This document shows, one piece after another, positions 39,101 to 50,545 of a stretch of 64,000 nt of DNA. Location: assembly GCA_032209605.1 (NCBI GenBank), contig JASFXZ010000020.1:2983501-3047500 (forward strand), in the 5' to 3' direction. Position 1 is the stretch's first letter; every line of letters starts with the position of its first letter. The DNA is from Mactromeris polynyma. Its lineage: Eukaryota > Mollusca > Bivalvia > Venerida > Mactridae. Under the pieces are notes generated by a model, which saw only the letters and a program-made list of their open reading frames with translations, did no database searches and had not been told where the DNA came from. The translations under genes and the position numbers were made by a program.

Positions 39101-42100
39101 GATTACTAAGTCCAGCGCGTTACCACTGGACTACAGATCTGTTACAACATAATTTTTCCAATAGATCCACCAACTTTTTAAAACTAGTCCCACCCTATAG
39201 GAAAACTTTATAGATCCTTACATAAAACAAAATAAAACATTATTATTGAAATATTTCTCCCCAAACACAATAATTATATCAAATACAACATACCGTAAAA
39301 CTGTGGGTGCACCATACTATATAATCCTTTATAATTTAATAGAATTTTATACTATCAGAATGCCACACAACAATATCTGAACATATCCAACAAACAAATG
39401 ATGATATTTTTTTCTTAATAACAATTTATATCCTTTCCAAGTACAGTATAAGGACTTACTAATCATTGGAGATGAAAACACCAATATTTATTCAATCAGG
39501 AAGTTGGGTATTAATGACATACCAAGTAAATTAGTCTGTATTGTCAGTCTTAGTTGTATTTCACAACTCCAAGCTCACACAACATACTTAGATAGTTATC
39601 ACACACAACATATCAAGACATGTCATATGGCACACAAATCATGTCAATAACAGCACACATTCCATAAATAGTGTGAATTCAGTATTTCTACAGCTAAATC
39701 AGGTATAGATCAGAACAGAACATAATTAGATCAATCATCAATCAATTATTTATCAAATTCTCACCATGATATAAGCAAAAGTCTACAATCTCAAATTGAT
39801 AATGTATATAGATATTCAGAAAAATGGGGTTTGAAAATCAATGTGACCAAAACAAAAACATGTGTATTTGAAAAACGAAAACAAACTAATTATTCAGATT
39901 TTTTCATAAATGGGGAAAAGGTTGAGCGAGTTGACAATTTCACATATTTAGGAATTAAGTTCACTTATAACGGTAATATGTCTACTGCTGTTAAAACTCT
40001 TACTGAACAAGCTTTAGGTGCATACCATAAATTATTATCATTATTTGACAAAGTTAAGTTAGATATTAAGACAAAGTTATCTTTGTTTGACACAATGGTA
40101 GCTCCAATTTTGCTGTATGGGTCCGAAGTATGGGGTGTTTATAACAACAAGGATATAGATAAATTGCATGTAAGGTTTTGTAAAAAGATACTTGGTATCA
40201 AACATCAGACACCTAATTACGCTGTATATGGTGAACTGGGAAGGTTCCCATTATCTATAATTAGTAAAATTAGATCTATCAAGTTTTGGTTGAAAATTAT
40301 GAAAAATAACCAATCTTCTATCAACTTCATGTATTTGGATCTATGTGCTAATGTAAATAGCAATTCTTGGGCTTCCCGTTTGAACTCAATCATTGATCAT
40401 CTCGGGTTTACGTATGTCCGTACAAATTTCAATCAAAATATTAACTACCTACCATTGATTAAGAACAGAATATATGATCAATTTATTCAGGACTGGAATG
40501 CTTCAATTCAATCGATGTCAAAATTGAATTACTATTGCAAATATAAAAATGATTTCGAATACGAAAGTTATCTTGACAAAATTGGTAATGATAAATTAAG
40601 AAAACAATTAACATGCTTTAGATTGAGTGATCATAAATTAGAAATTGAAGCAGGAAGAATGTTAGGTATTGATAGGGACAATAGATTATGTAAAGTATGC
40701 AATAGAAACGTTGTTGAATCTGAATACCACTTCTTAATGTGCTGTCCGATATACAATGACCTCAGAAAGAAATATTTACCGAAAACCTCATGGCCTTGTA
40801 TTGAGAAATTTAATAATATACTGTCAACAAAAAATAAAAAAATTCAGATAAATATTGCAAAATTTATTTCAGAAGCATTTGAAGCAAGAACAAAAACTCT
40901 CGAAAATATTTGACTGTTTCCTGTGTTGCCTCATTTTGACTATGTATACACATTTATATCCTGTAACCATTGATTGATTCTCTTTTCTTTTCTTTTTGTT
41001 GTTGTTAAATTGCGTTCTGTATGTTTGTGTGTAGGGTCTTTGCCATATATATTGTAAATGGCCAAAGGCTATTAATTGCCGTATGCCAATAAATGTATGT
41101 ATGATGTAATGTCTCATATAATTCTACATTGAATGGTTGGGTACATATTTTAAAAAATGTTATTGTTATAAATATATGAGACTAAAATAAAAACATTTAT
41201 TATGTCAATTAAAAATTCTGTTCCAAATTTATGAATTTGTGCATACAATAAATTGAACATGAATTAAGACTTGAAAGACAATCGCTTTGCAGTATTGTAA
41301 CAGCATGGAAATTATAAATTTACATGTAAATAAATCTTGTGTAAATAAAACTAAAATTAAACATTTTTTTCAACAAATATTCAAAAACAAGAGGAATGTT
41401 AACCTGACCAATCTAACATAAGAAAAAAAGGTTTTGAACTATAAAATTCAGTGAAGTAAAACAACAGACGTAAACCACTGACTGACTGGGCATTCCAAAT
41501 GCTACAAAAATTTTGTCCATTTATTTACAAAACCATAAGTTTTGACAGCTTTATAATGAAAGTATGCATGTCTTACCATGTTCAAAACTATCAAAGCATT
41601 TTTTAAATATCTTCTTTTGTCACATTTAAGTACACTTTATTTGCAAAACAGAAACAAATTATTTGTAGAATGTGTTGAATATGAATGATACTTAACAAGC
41701 AACAAATTTACCACAGTAATTTAATAAACAATTTGCATGTATAAGTTCAAGGTAAAAAATTATAGAATATATTATATATTTCATACTTTATCAGATCAGA
41801 GTCAAATTTGTTATGCCCTTCAATGACGCAAGGCACCACTAATAGTAGTAGGCATTACAGCGCTCTGATCCAGGAAAAAAACATCAGTAAATTATTTCAG
41901 CTACTAGTTATTTACTTTCTATATTCACCCGAGAAAGTTTTTGCCGTGATGACGTCAATGATGAATATTCCAACCAATGTAAATAAATAGGGAGAAATAC
42001 CGCCACGAGTCTAATAATACATCAATGTAACAAAAAACGTGTAACTTTGTAAGCATATGTTTTCTATATTTCTATAACATGTTACGTCAGTGAGTTATTT

Positions 42101-45100
42101 CATTGACGTAAGTAGCATGAAAGCAACGATGGATTTGCAAAAACAAATTGAATTAATATATAATAATTATTAAGAATTTAAGAATTTTCATAAATTCAAA
42201 TGTCATAATGCAATTGTTTTGTACATAACTGGCAATATTAAGTCATTATCACCGCGATATGTGGTGAATACACAGACAATGAAATGATTTGGGATCGTTA
42301 ATTAAGTTGCTTTAAGCAAAATTTCATAGCGGAACCTCCCCACAAATATGGCACTTAAACTACTATTAAAATCATAATCACAAGTATATATAATGAGCAG
42401 CTAAGGTATAACAGTGCAGAATAACATTTCTAGGTTTATGGAGTGTAATTATTGAATCAACAATGATATACAACATCATTAAACTCAAACTTGTGAGGCA
42501 TGCATAAATCAAATCCTTAAAAGGAATTTTGTCCCTTATTGAACTCGGTACAGAATAACAATGAACAATAAGTACACATACCAACATCCAATAATTTCAA
42601 TTTTAAATTGACTTCTGATTAGTTTTGATTGGACAGTGAACGAGAACCACACAGATGTATAAAATTTGTAACATATTCAAAGTGTGATTGTTTAATTCAA
42701 TATGATAGATCATTATTAATCAACAAAACTTCAACAACAAACAGTACCACCCATGTTGAGACAACAAGTTCTCTCTCACCTCTGTGTGTATTGAAGTACA
42801 CAAGAGGTGTTAAATAGCACTTAAGATACTTTAATCAATCCATATTAATTGCAGTATTAAAATAGTTGCATCCAATTATTGAATTATTCATACCTTTTTT
42901 GCAGACATGTATTCTGATGGTACAGTGCAAAGTAAAAAGTGTTTATTTGATTTATTATACTATTTTATAGTGTCACCCCTACTTAAAAGGCCAGCCAAAT
43001 CTGACTTATGAGACACCTGCTTTCTGAGCACATTTACTTCTCGATTCCTATCCTTTAATGCCAGGCACCAGACAGGTAGGGACGTGGTAACCATTATTTA
43101 ACTAGCTGGCGGCTCACCAACGGGCCATATCAGAACGGACCCCTAGCAAGATTCGAACCTTTGACCCCCAGCTCCCAAGGTAAGTGCCTTAACCAATCCG
43201 CCAAAGGACACGGGAGACAACAACACACCTAGAAAAACCATTGCTACATACATGTAGTTGAAAATGACTTTCTGTCATGTAACCAGGAACATAACAGCAC
43301 ATTTACTTAATTGCCCCTGAATGTAACGTAAGATTTTGCATACGAGTCTTGTACACAAAAACGTCCCACTGGGTCCCTGAGTGTACCAGCAGATCATGTG
43401 ATCAAGGGCCAACCGTGTGTGCCAACTTCTTTCCTTGTAAAATCAACTCTTATTAAGGTGACAATTCTATGAATTAAACTTAACCAATGAAATAAAGGTA
43501 CATGTATATTTTGTTTGGTGAAATAACAAGTATGAAATTTCATAAGCTAAATTAACTCGTGTAGATAAATATCTTATTTACATCCAACATGACTAATTAA
43601 ATACTTCAGACAGAAATACAATAAAGGAATTTGTGACAACTACAAGTTCAATGATATTGGTATCGAGTTAAAGAATTATATTGTTTTGTAAAGGCAATTC
43701 TTTAACTTTATACGAGTCACATTCCAGCCCATAGTCTGAACAAAGTAGAACAAATGATGAAATATCCAAATAATGAATGTATCACTTGATCCACCGCTGG
43801 ATCGGAATGTGTAAGTATTTAGTTAGATCAACCAAGCGTAGACTTGATATGAACGCAGTACAACAAACAGTGACAATTGAATGTATCGTATTACCCGAGG
43901 GCTTGCCAAATATGGTCAATGGAATGCACTGCTTGCGGTAAATCCTAACTACAAACCTAGAATAGCGTGCTGTTATGAATGGGGTGAAGAAAAGCCATTA
44001 ACCGATATTAAAACGAAATAAATGGCGGCAGCAACATGATCAGATTCATTAAATAGTAACGGACCCTCGGTCAGAGAACGAGACAGATTTAGGGGACAGA
44101 TTTCCATGCACACAATGGGGGAAATTTGTGTCTTTAAAAGATGAAAAGGAGACTTTTGAACAAAAACCCGCTTAAAAATTAGGATAAATTTTGTGGCTTT
44201 TTTGTATCATTTTCATAAAGAGATTTCTTTATTTTTTGTACAGGACATTTTAAGTAGAACTAAGGAAATCATACCCTTGTAAATTAGGGAACCATATTGA
44301 CCCCTATCCTTACTATTATAACCGTTTACTTCCCATCAGATACCTTATTGAAACTATTTTATTTATAAAAATAATAATCCTATGGCTAAATAATTTCTAA
44401 TCTACCACTAAATATTTTTATGCATACCAGTCCATACACCATTTCTCTACTATCACGTTAAGAATGCATGTATTAAAATGCATAAAATCAAAAAACTAAG
44501 GGTCACACATATTTACCTGCATTCGTAAAAGTCAACATTTTCATGTTGGCATACGTCGGAGACTTCTCTCCATCCTCCAAGTACATCTGTTCGTTCACTT
44601 CCAGCAACATTGTTAAACTTAATTTATGAAACTTTTTTTCTCACAAAAAAAATACTGTAGTAATCCAATTTAATATTTCCTCATTTTGAGAATTCACTTT
44701 TATTTTGTATTTTTCTCTTTATTTCATTATTTTCTTCCAATTTTCTTAGAAAAAAAATGTGCATGTAATAATATGCTGTATTAAATTACTCAAGTCACAA
44801 GTTGATCGAAAATCCTTTTTTCACTTTTTTGTTCGGATATAAAAATTGATTTTTTCCACAAACTACCCCCTACCGCTTCATACACAAAGAGTCGAAAAAC
44901 GCTAATAAAACATTCCAACAGCTGTGCGCCGACAAAACAGTGAAACAGGTCGGATTATTCATAACTACCCATAATCCTTTGTAGAGAGAGAAAGCGTGTT
45001 TCGAAAATTCCAGCGTGGAATAAATAGCACACAAAAAAACACAAATAACCCCTATTTTAGAATAAGGCTTATTTCAAACAAAAACCCAAACGATAGGTAC

Positions 45101-48100
45101 GAAGTTAATTGAAATTTGGCCAGGTATTTGGTTAAGTGTACCATAATATTTAATGAATAACGACTTTACCCTAAAGCTACAAATACTTAGCTTTTGTTAA
45201 TGTCATTTCATGACCAGTTATTCTACCGACATACCTCGAGGGATATAAATACATTCCAGTCTACACTTGCACGCATACTCGACATATTTTGCCAAAATAT
45301 CCTATCTTATTCTTTATCAGACTGTGAGATAGTGTAATTTTCTATCACAATTTTACCTGGAGGAAAGAAACTTGAAAATTGTTAACAGTTATCGCTCAGG
45401 CCAGAGTTTTTATATTTTTCGTTTTACGGGAGCACCGTACTGTAGTGATGTGGGGTTAGACAGCCGCCCGGTTAGCTCAGTCGGTAGAGCGCAGTACTAG
45501 TGTTTAGGGGGTCATGGGTTCGAGCCCCACATTGGGCCCACTTTTCCCCCTTGATTTACTTTAATGGTGGCAGCGGTGTTTGACAGCCCACAGTGGTTGA
45601 TCCTCAAATGGTGGAAGGGGAAGGAGTGTAATGATGTGGGGTTAGACAGCCGTCCGGTTAGCTCAGTCGGTTGAGCGCCGTACTAGTGTTTAGGGGGTCG
45701 TAGGTTCGAGCCACACATCGGGCGCACTTTTTCCCCTTGATTTACTTTAATGGTTGCACCATTTAATTTAGATTCCCTCCTCCTGGCGCTCATTTTTGAG
45801 AAAGTTCAGATAAAACAAAAAATATAAAAACTCTGGCCTCAGCATTCCATTCACCTATGGATACAGATAGTACAGTCTTCCACTTAAAATTCATCAGTTT
45901 ATTTACAGGTAGCAGGCTGATTTCACACATATGTATAAGATTATTCTAAACTGTACATTTTTTTATCTGATACTTTAAGACTTAAACATAGCAATAAAAA
46001 AAAAGTCAAGCATTTTTTTTCACATTCCATGACTTTTATTAACCCTTACATGCCAGACATAAAACTGATTTATAATATACACACGCTCACTTAATGAGCA
46101 TTTCCAAAAATAGGTTTTACGGGGAAACAACATGAATATCTAATGTCAGTAATTCTCAGCTCTATAAAGCGTGATTAACAGTTATTAATTCTGGAGAATT
46201 TTTTCTAATATTAGCACACATATTTTTCATAAAAGCTCAGTAAACAGTCATTAAGGCTTTGTGATTCATAAAAGATAAATGTGATATTAAATATTTACTG
46301 GTATGTAGGTATTACCAAGAAGCTGAAAATACCGTATACCAAGCACTAAGGCCTAAAAAAAAATATCTGTGTTTAGGGTAACCCGACCCTTTGACCTGTC
46401 GAAAAGTCCCGACCCTAGAGTTTTTTATGACCCTGGAGAATTTTTTTTCAATTTTTTTTCGATTTTTAATTGTTTTTGTTTTGTCCCTACCCTACCTAGC
46501 ATTTTTGAGACCGTTACCCTAAACACAGATATTATTTTTTTGGCCTAACAGAAAATATGGATCATATTCAATAAAAATAAATGTTGTTCATTCTACGGGT
46601 CCTAGCTGGCTGTTGATAGTTCATTTACAGGTTCCGGGCCTACCTGCCGACCCAACCACCTGTATTTTCTTTTTGGCTCTTTCATACTTGACTAACTAGC
46701 AGGAATTTCTTAGGAACAAAAAAATAGCAAATGCAATAATGGACACACCTAAAAATCAGGAGTCTGGTGCACAATGGAATCAAACTGTATTTTTTTTCTT
46801 CTACTATTTAATTACTTAGCATGTATGTTTGATATGAATAATCACCATCTTGAATTATTTCCATTTTAAAAATACTATACAAAAATGTGGGCTCTACAAG
46901 ACTATAGTGTAAACACAGTGAAATACAGCAGGCTTTGCCATAATTTTTTCAGAACTCTAGCCCATTGAGCAAGTTACTCAGCCAAACTTGACGTAAGCAC
47001 AAAATCATTCTTACTGCCCAAAAGTATATACATGTATCACAAATTCATAACAAGCAGAAAGTGACAATTATGTATCAACACAATTCGTTAAAATCACAGA
47101 TTTTAATTTTTCTCTTTTTTAAGAAAATCATTAAGCACTTGCCCATTCGAGACAGACCATCCGGTTGACGATGAAAGTAACGAGACGCTAAAGCGATTCA
47201 ATAAAATACCTCTTCATTCAGCCATTTAGCAACCAAACAGAAAATGTCGAGACTGTGGCAGATGTCAACTGATTATTTTACAACAAAAATTTCCGAACAA
47301 TAAAGTCACAAATACTTTTACAGGGCATTAATTTAGATTTATGAATATTATGTTTTGAGGACTACAGTACAGAGTCAGTCCACCATTAAATATCACCAAA
47401 TAATCAATTTAACATAACATATTTTGTTAAACACTAACAAAGCATTCCTGACACAAAAAGTCCCATACAATATGAGATATATCTTGTTTGCAACTATGTT
47501 AGTCTGCACACCGGAGGATGACATTAGCAGATAATTGAAATTCTGAAATATGCAGTTAAAATTTTAAATGTTGAAAAAAAGTGTAATGATTTTATCAACA
47601 TGGGCGTGTTTGAAATATGAGCCACAGATGCATTTATAAAGGAAATCATTTTACATTCCAACATTTATTACAACATAAAACCACAAACTATGCAACCATG
47701 CATTCGTTCCTTATGGCAGTCTAGTCTTTGTGAAAATTACCCCCCCCCCAAAAAAAACATTTTTAGTATCAAATAAATACACAGCAAACTATTTAAATTG
47801 ATACACAATATAATTCATAAATGCGAAGTATGTCTCGAATGCACAAGGAAATTACTGCTGTCTCTTCCTACAGTACATACACATGTTATCATGCTTAACA
47901 TTTGTGAAAGATTTCAAGCAAATAACTTGAATTGTTTGAAAGTTATGTCAACGGCGCTGAATATTAAATAATGCCTGGTTTGTGAACTCCCCGCTGGAGG
48001 TACAGTCTGACTACTTTATGCGAATGCCTGGTTTGTGAACTCCCCGCTGGAGGTACAGTCTGACTACTTTATGCGAATGCCTGGTTTGTGAACTCCCCGC

Positions 48101-49972
48101 TGGAGGTACAGTCTGACTACTTTATGCGAATGCCTGGTTTGTGAACTCCCCGCTGGAGGTACAGTCTGACTACTTTATGCGAATGCCTGGTTTGTGAACT
48201 CCCCGCTGGAGGTACAGTCTGACTACTTCACGTGACATACTTCACAGAAGAGATAAAAAATCTCAAACTCGAAAACAGTCTTGAATTAACACCCTTCAGA
48301 GAATATATCGTTTCCAGTGAATTTCATCCAGCACGAATCGACCTGTATCACTGACTGAATGGCGGGAATCTCCCATCACAGACTGAATGACAGCAACCCC
48401 CATCATGGACTGAATGGCGGGAACCCCCCATCACAGACTGAATGACAGCAACCCCCATCATGGACTGAATGGCGGGAATCTCCCATCACAGACTGAATGA
48501 CAGCAACCCCCATCATGGACTGAATGGCGGGAATCTCCCATCACAGACTGAATGACAGCAACCCCCATCATGGACTGAATGGCGGGAATCTCCCATCACA
48601 GACTGAATGACAGCAACCCCCATCATGGACTGAATGGCGGGAATCTCCCATCACAGACTGAATGACAGCAACCCCCATCATGGACTGAATGGCGGGAATC
48701 TCCCATCACAGACTGAATGACAGCAACCCCCATCATGGACTGAATGGCGGGAATCTCCCATCACAGACTGAATGACAGCAACCCCCATCATGGACTGAAT
48801 GGCGGGAATCTCCCATCACAGACTGAATGACAGCAACCCCCATCATGGACTGAATGGCGGGAATCTCCCATCACAGACTGAATGACAGCAACCCCCATCA
48901 TGGACTGAATGGCGGGAATCTCCCATCACAGACTGAATGACAGCAACCCCCATCATGGACTGAATGGCGGGAATCTCCCATCACAGACTGAATGACAGCA
49001 ACCCCCATCATGGACTGAATGGCGGGAACCCCCCATCACAGACTGAATGGCGGGAATCCCCCCATCACGGCCATGTTCTGAAGAAAAAATTGCATGCAGC
49101 GAAGGATACACAGCACAACATAGTAACAGGGGTTCCACTAGGGGCTGAAGTTCAAGGGTCATTTTGATAATTTTTTACCAAATTTTACCGTTTTATAAAT
49201 TATATCAAAATTACCTATAATTTAGAGAAACATATCCAACCAGAATCCTTGGGAGTCAAAATGTGGCTATTTGGAAATTCCAGGGGTCAAACTCAAAGGA
49301 TCAACTTCAGAGTCAAGTGGAACCCCAGTTGTAATACACAGTTCCCAATCAGACAAGGGGAAAAAGGATCACAAATATGATCATGTATCTATCTCGGTAC
49401 TTACCAAGACTTTCTGTACCACGACAATCAGACAGCACCCTGATCAGTGGGGTACTGATTCCATACAGATCTTCTTGAATATGTTTTACAATAATCTCAA
49501 TCTGCAAGAACAAAATCGACAATTATTTATGTAAATTAATAACATTTAATTGTCAAATATAAAAACTTACTAGCCTTTTATTCAAAATCTCAATTCAATA
49601 CTGTTTGAATACATCAAGTGTGTAGCAAAAAACTGTCACAGTGTCCTCCTTTGCAAAAACTAGGCTACCATACTTATGTGACAACAGAATATTTACATTA
49701 TGCTATTGTGTCAAGCCCAGAATATACAGATTTACCCAAATATCTAACTTAAACTTAACATAGTGATGCAAATCAAAGCCACACAAGTTTCAGTACAGAC
49801 AATGTTTCAGAAACTGAACAGCCCCAGTCACACAGCTAGGTATCACATATTTTATGAACACAGTACATTATATAACACATTTACAACAAATTCTAATACA
49901 TATTTAATATTTGACTTAATTCTTCCATTCACAACTTACAGCTTGTCGATAGTTTGTCAGATTGAGAACCAT
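26529..49972 (-). CDS. AMOT: angiomotin family scaffold protein, complete split gene
   Basis: Angiomotins are cytoplasmic scaffolds at cell junctions and actin; in vertebrates they bind and restrain YAP and bind PDZ proteins. Common coding exons (minus strand, high to low): 34945-34829, 33927-33051, 29886-29742, 29392-29152, 28901-28768, 28370-28101, 27603-27395, 27157-26869, 26579-26529. All junctions are GT-AG and phases agree (1,2,0,1,0,0,2,0). With the 49.9/49.4-kb 5' exons the product is 820 aa, with the 44.6-kb exon 808 aa, with the 35.4-kb exon 798 aa. In the 808-aa numbering: PPPY at 56-59, RQEPQG (a vertebrate angiomotin signature) near 98-103, a Ser/Asn/Gly-rich stretch with six Gln at 177-182, a long coiled coil about 363-696 with typical blocks (VDFLTEEN, KREQLDVALRKRLEEE, EKEAKILQLEKEL followed by WKEQQLEES), LPAY at 654-657, KEAMLRVYQR like vertebrate KDAMIKVLQQR, and a C-terminus ending DIWQV, a hydrophobic PDZ-ligand type as in vertebrate EYLI. 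Family identity is seen directly; function is inferred from the family. Confidence 0.93.
27662..27828. mobile_element. pogo-like MITE in an angiomotin intron
   Basis: TA-CAGTCAGACCTTGTTCATTC at the left and ACTAGGTCTGACTG-TA at the right, with ATTCGGATAA-type subterminal sequence. A related half copy lies near 14,352-14,475 (CAGTCGGACCTCGTTTATTC). Confidence 0.7.
30009..30115. repeat. TGAT/GATT microsatellite
   Basis: About 25 tetranucleotide repeats in an angiomotin intron, followed by GAATGAATGAATG. Confidence 0.9.
30380..30605. mobile_element. palindromic MITE (GAGCTGAGATTT family), copy 1
   Basis: Foldback element with AATCTGAGCTAAATCTCAGC at the left and TTGAGCTGAGATTTCTATTT at the right. 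A second copy lies at 53,521-53,860 with the same internal TCTCAAGTTGTTGAG block. Confidence 0.6.
32880..33006. mobile_element. CAGGGGTTCC-ended MITE, copy 1
   Basis: CAGGGGTTCCATTTGAG at the left and CTAGTGGAACCCCTG at the right; the interior has TTTGACCCCTGAAATTTCC. Sits just 3' of the large angiomotin exon 33927-33051. Confidence 0.7.
34470..34778. repeat. 36/38-bp minisatellite in an angiomotin intron
   Basis: About nine units of the type CCATACTGTCAACAATGTA plus CCAAGTAAAATCCCCAA, alternating between 36- and 38-bp forms (74-bp higher-order dimer). Confidence 0.9.
35392..35455 (-). CDS. AMOT: angiomotin alternative first exon B
   Basis: ATG at 35455; encodes 21 residues starting MVLDAYVCGIDGQ and ending NIYED after the split codon, followed by a gtacgc donor. 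It is 64 nt (phase 1) and joins exon 2 about 450 bp downstream in frame. The short intron, correct phase and open frame support a promoter-proximal short isoform lacking the more distal N-termini but keeping the PPPY exon. A GGAATG element (TEAD-type, minus-strand CATTCC) lies about 440 bp upstream at 35898. Transcript data are lacking. Confidence 0.6.
38838..39141 (-). mobile_element. tRNA-derived SINE with conserved central domain
   Basis: On the minus strand: tRNA-like head with A box TAGTCCAGTGGTAA, anticodon arm CTGGA...TCCAG, B box GGTTCGATTCC. A ~200-bp body follows (GGTCCCGTGTATGATGC..., CATCTCCTGTATCATGCAC, GGCGACAATAAATAAATGC) ending in an AATAAATGCA-type tail. The body looks like the widespread metazoan/mollusc conserved SINE domains; the exact family would need a library search. 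Lies in the angiomotin intron. Confidence 0.75.
39735..41115 (+). mobile_element. 5'-truncated non-LTR retrotransposon (LINE)
   Basis: A single open frame (about 39,745-40,913, 360+ codons) encodes the C-terminal part of a LINE ORF2: the end of the reverse transcriptase (KWGLKINVTKTKTCVF, NFTYLGIKF, the thumb-like LLYGSEVWG), a linker, and a CCHC-type zinc knuckle near the end (CKVC...H...C). The catalytic YADD block is missing, so it is a dead copy truncated on insertion. A 3'UTR of about 200 bp ends in AATAAATGTATGTATG. The frame has no stops, suggesting a recent insertion. It sits in the angiomotin intron, opposite to the gene. Confidence 0.9.
42960..43215 (-). mobile_element. tRNA-derived SINE
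   Basis: Minus-strand head: GGCGGATTGGTTAAGGCAC (A-box region), GGTTCGAATCTTGC (B box). Body about 150 bp ending near an AGTATAATAAATC tail. Different family from the element at 38,838-39,141. Confidence 0.6.
44517..44610 (-). CDS. AMOT: angiomotin alternative first exon A
   Basis: Starts at ATG 44610 and encodes 31 residues (MLLEVNEQMYLEDGEK, then SPTYANMK and MLTFTNA) plus one base, ending at GCAG then gtaaat. Phase 1 fits exon 2 at 34945, giving ...FTNAEFQSS. SPTY loosely recalls the LPTY/PPxY WW-ligand motifs of vertebrate angiomotins but lacks the residue pair needed for a canonical (L/P)PxY. No acceptor is obvious directly before the ATG, so it is best read as a first exon with its own upstream promoter. 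Candidate TEAD-type CATTCC sites lie 300-650 bp upstream (44911, 45252). Confidence 0.75.
45445..45760 (+). mobile_element. tandem pair of tRNA-Thr-like elements
   Basis: A 186-bp unit occurs twice. Each holds a 72-nt tRNA-like core (45466-45537, 45652-45723) with intact acceptor pairing, D-arm TAGCTCAGTCGG and T-arm GGTTCGAGCC. The anticodon loop CTAGTGT would give AGT (Thr), but the anticodon stem is broken (CAGTA/CCGTA against TTAGG). Both share the flank GATGTGGGGTTAGACAGCC and a 3' region CACTTTTTCCCCTTGATTTA. A SINE or tRNA-pseudogene tandem is likelier than functional tRNAs. Confidence 0.65.
46350..46545. mobile_element. Harbinger-type MITE
   Basis: Long near-perfect terminal repeats GGCCTAAAAAAAAATATCTG and its mirror CAGATATTATTTTTTTGGCC, extending to GTGTTTAGGGTAAC. 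A 3-bp TAA flanks both sides, as expected for PIF/Harbinger. Interior has GACCCTNNNG blocks. Confidence 0.75.
47971..48235. repeat. 53-bp minisatellite, 5 near-identical copies
   Basis: Unit ATGCCTGGTTTGTGAACTCC plus CCGCTGGAGGTACAGTCTGA and CTACTTTATGCGA. The copies are practically identical, indicating very recent expansion. Confidence 0.97.
48351..49066. repeat. 55-bp dimeric minisatellite, about 13 copies
   Basis: Each 55-bp unit is a 28-bp plus 27-bp pair: CTGAATGGCGGGAATCTCCC and CTGAATGACAGCAACCCCCA, each followed by ATCAC/ATCATGGA. Highly homogeneous. Confidence 0.97.
49127..49328. mobile_element. CAGGGGTTCC-ended MITE, copy 2
   Basis: CAGGGGTTCCACTAGGGGC at the left, AGTCAAGTGGAACCCCAG at the right, about 200 bp. 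Lies 77 bp downstream (transcript sense) of the angiomotin 5' exon 49501-49405. Confidence 0.75.
49405..49972 (-). CDS. AMOT: angiomotin distal 5' exons (conserved N-terminal motif)
   Basis: Two small exons. 49972-49940 starts with ATG and encodes MVLNLTNYRQA, ending in phase 0 at a consensus donor (GCT then gtaagt). 49501-49405 follows a pyrimidine-rich acceptor, encodes 32 residues beginning IEIIVKHIQEDLYG, and ends in phase 1 at CTTG then gtaagt. Phase 1 is exactly what common exon 2 at 34945 requires (G joined to AG gives Glu). The HIQEDLYG stretch resembles the N-terminal LLQEQLRYG block of vertebrate angiomotins, so this pair probably makes the ancestral long N-terminus. The resemblance is short and assignment to this gene rests mostly on phase and order. 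An alternative is a separate small gene on the same strand. Confidence 0.65.
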
Positions 49973-50360
49973 CGTACAATAATAGGCTATAAATATACTG
50001 CTAGTCTGACTGAACTGCACCGAGTTTCTGGTACGAAAACATAATTGCGAAAGTAATACCTATGATATAACAATTATTCACAAGGTTTATATATATCATA
50101 CATTTTTTCTTGCTTACTTCATAACTGTGTTACAAAATGTTAGCGTACAGTGTTGGCACTGTACCATGTTACAATGACCATTAAGATGCCGACATAAACA
50201 ACACCGTTACAGTTGACTCACTCAGTAACATACTGACATTAAAAGCCAGGCCAACAAACAGAACTATGTGTGTCTGTACAATACAACAAACAACAACAAC
50301 AACACTGTCAGTAGGTCACTACTATTCTGCTTTTAGTAAAATTTTCCCTCTGACAATACT

Positions 50361-50545
50361 CAGGGGTTCCATTGGACCCTGGAGTTGACACTTTCACTCC
50401 TGGAATTTCCAAAAAGCCACATTTTGACCCTTAGGATTCTGAATGAAGGATAATAGATGTTTCTCTGAATTAAAGGTAATTTGGCTATAAATGGTAAAAT
50501 CCGGTCAAAAATTAACAAAATGACTCTAGAGGTGTGAATCCATGG
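50361..50545. mobile_element. CAGGGGTTCC-ended MITE, copy 3
   Basis: Left end CAGGGGTTCCATTGGACCC with the interior CTGGAATTTCCAAAAAGCC; the right end is decayed. Confidence 0.6.
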
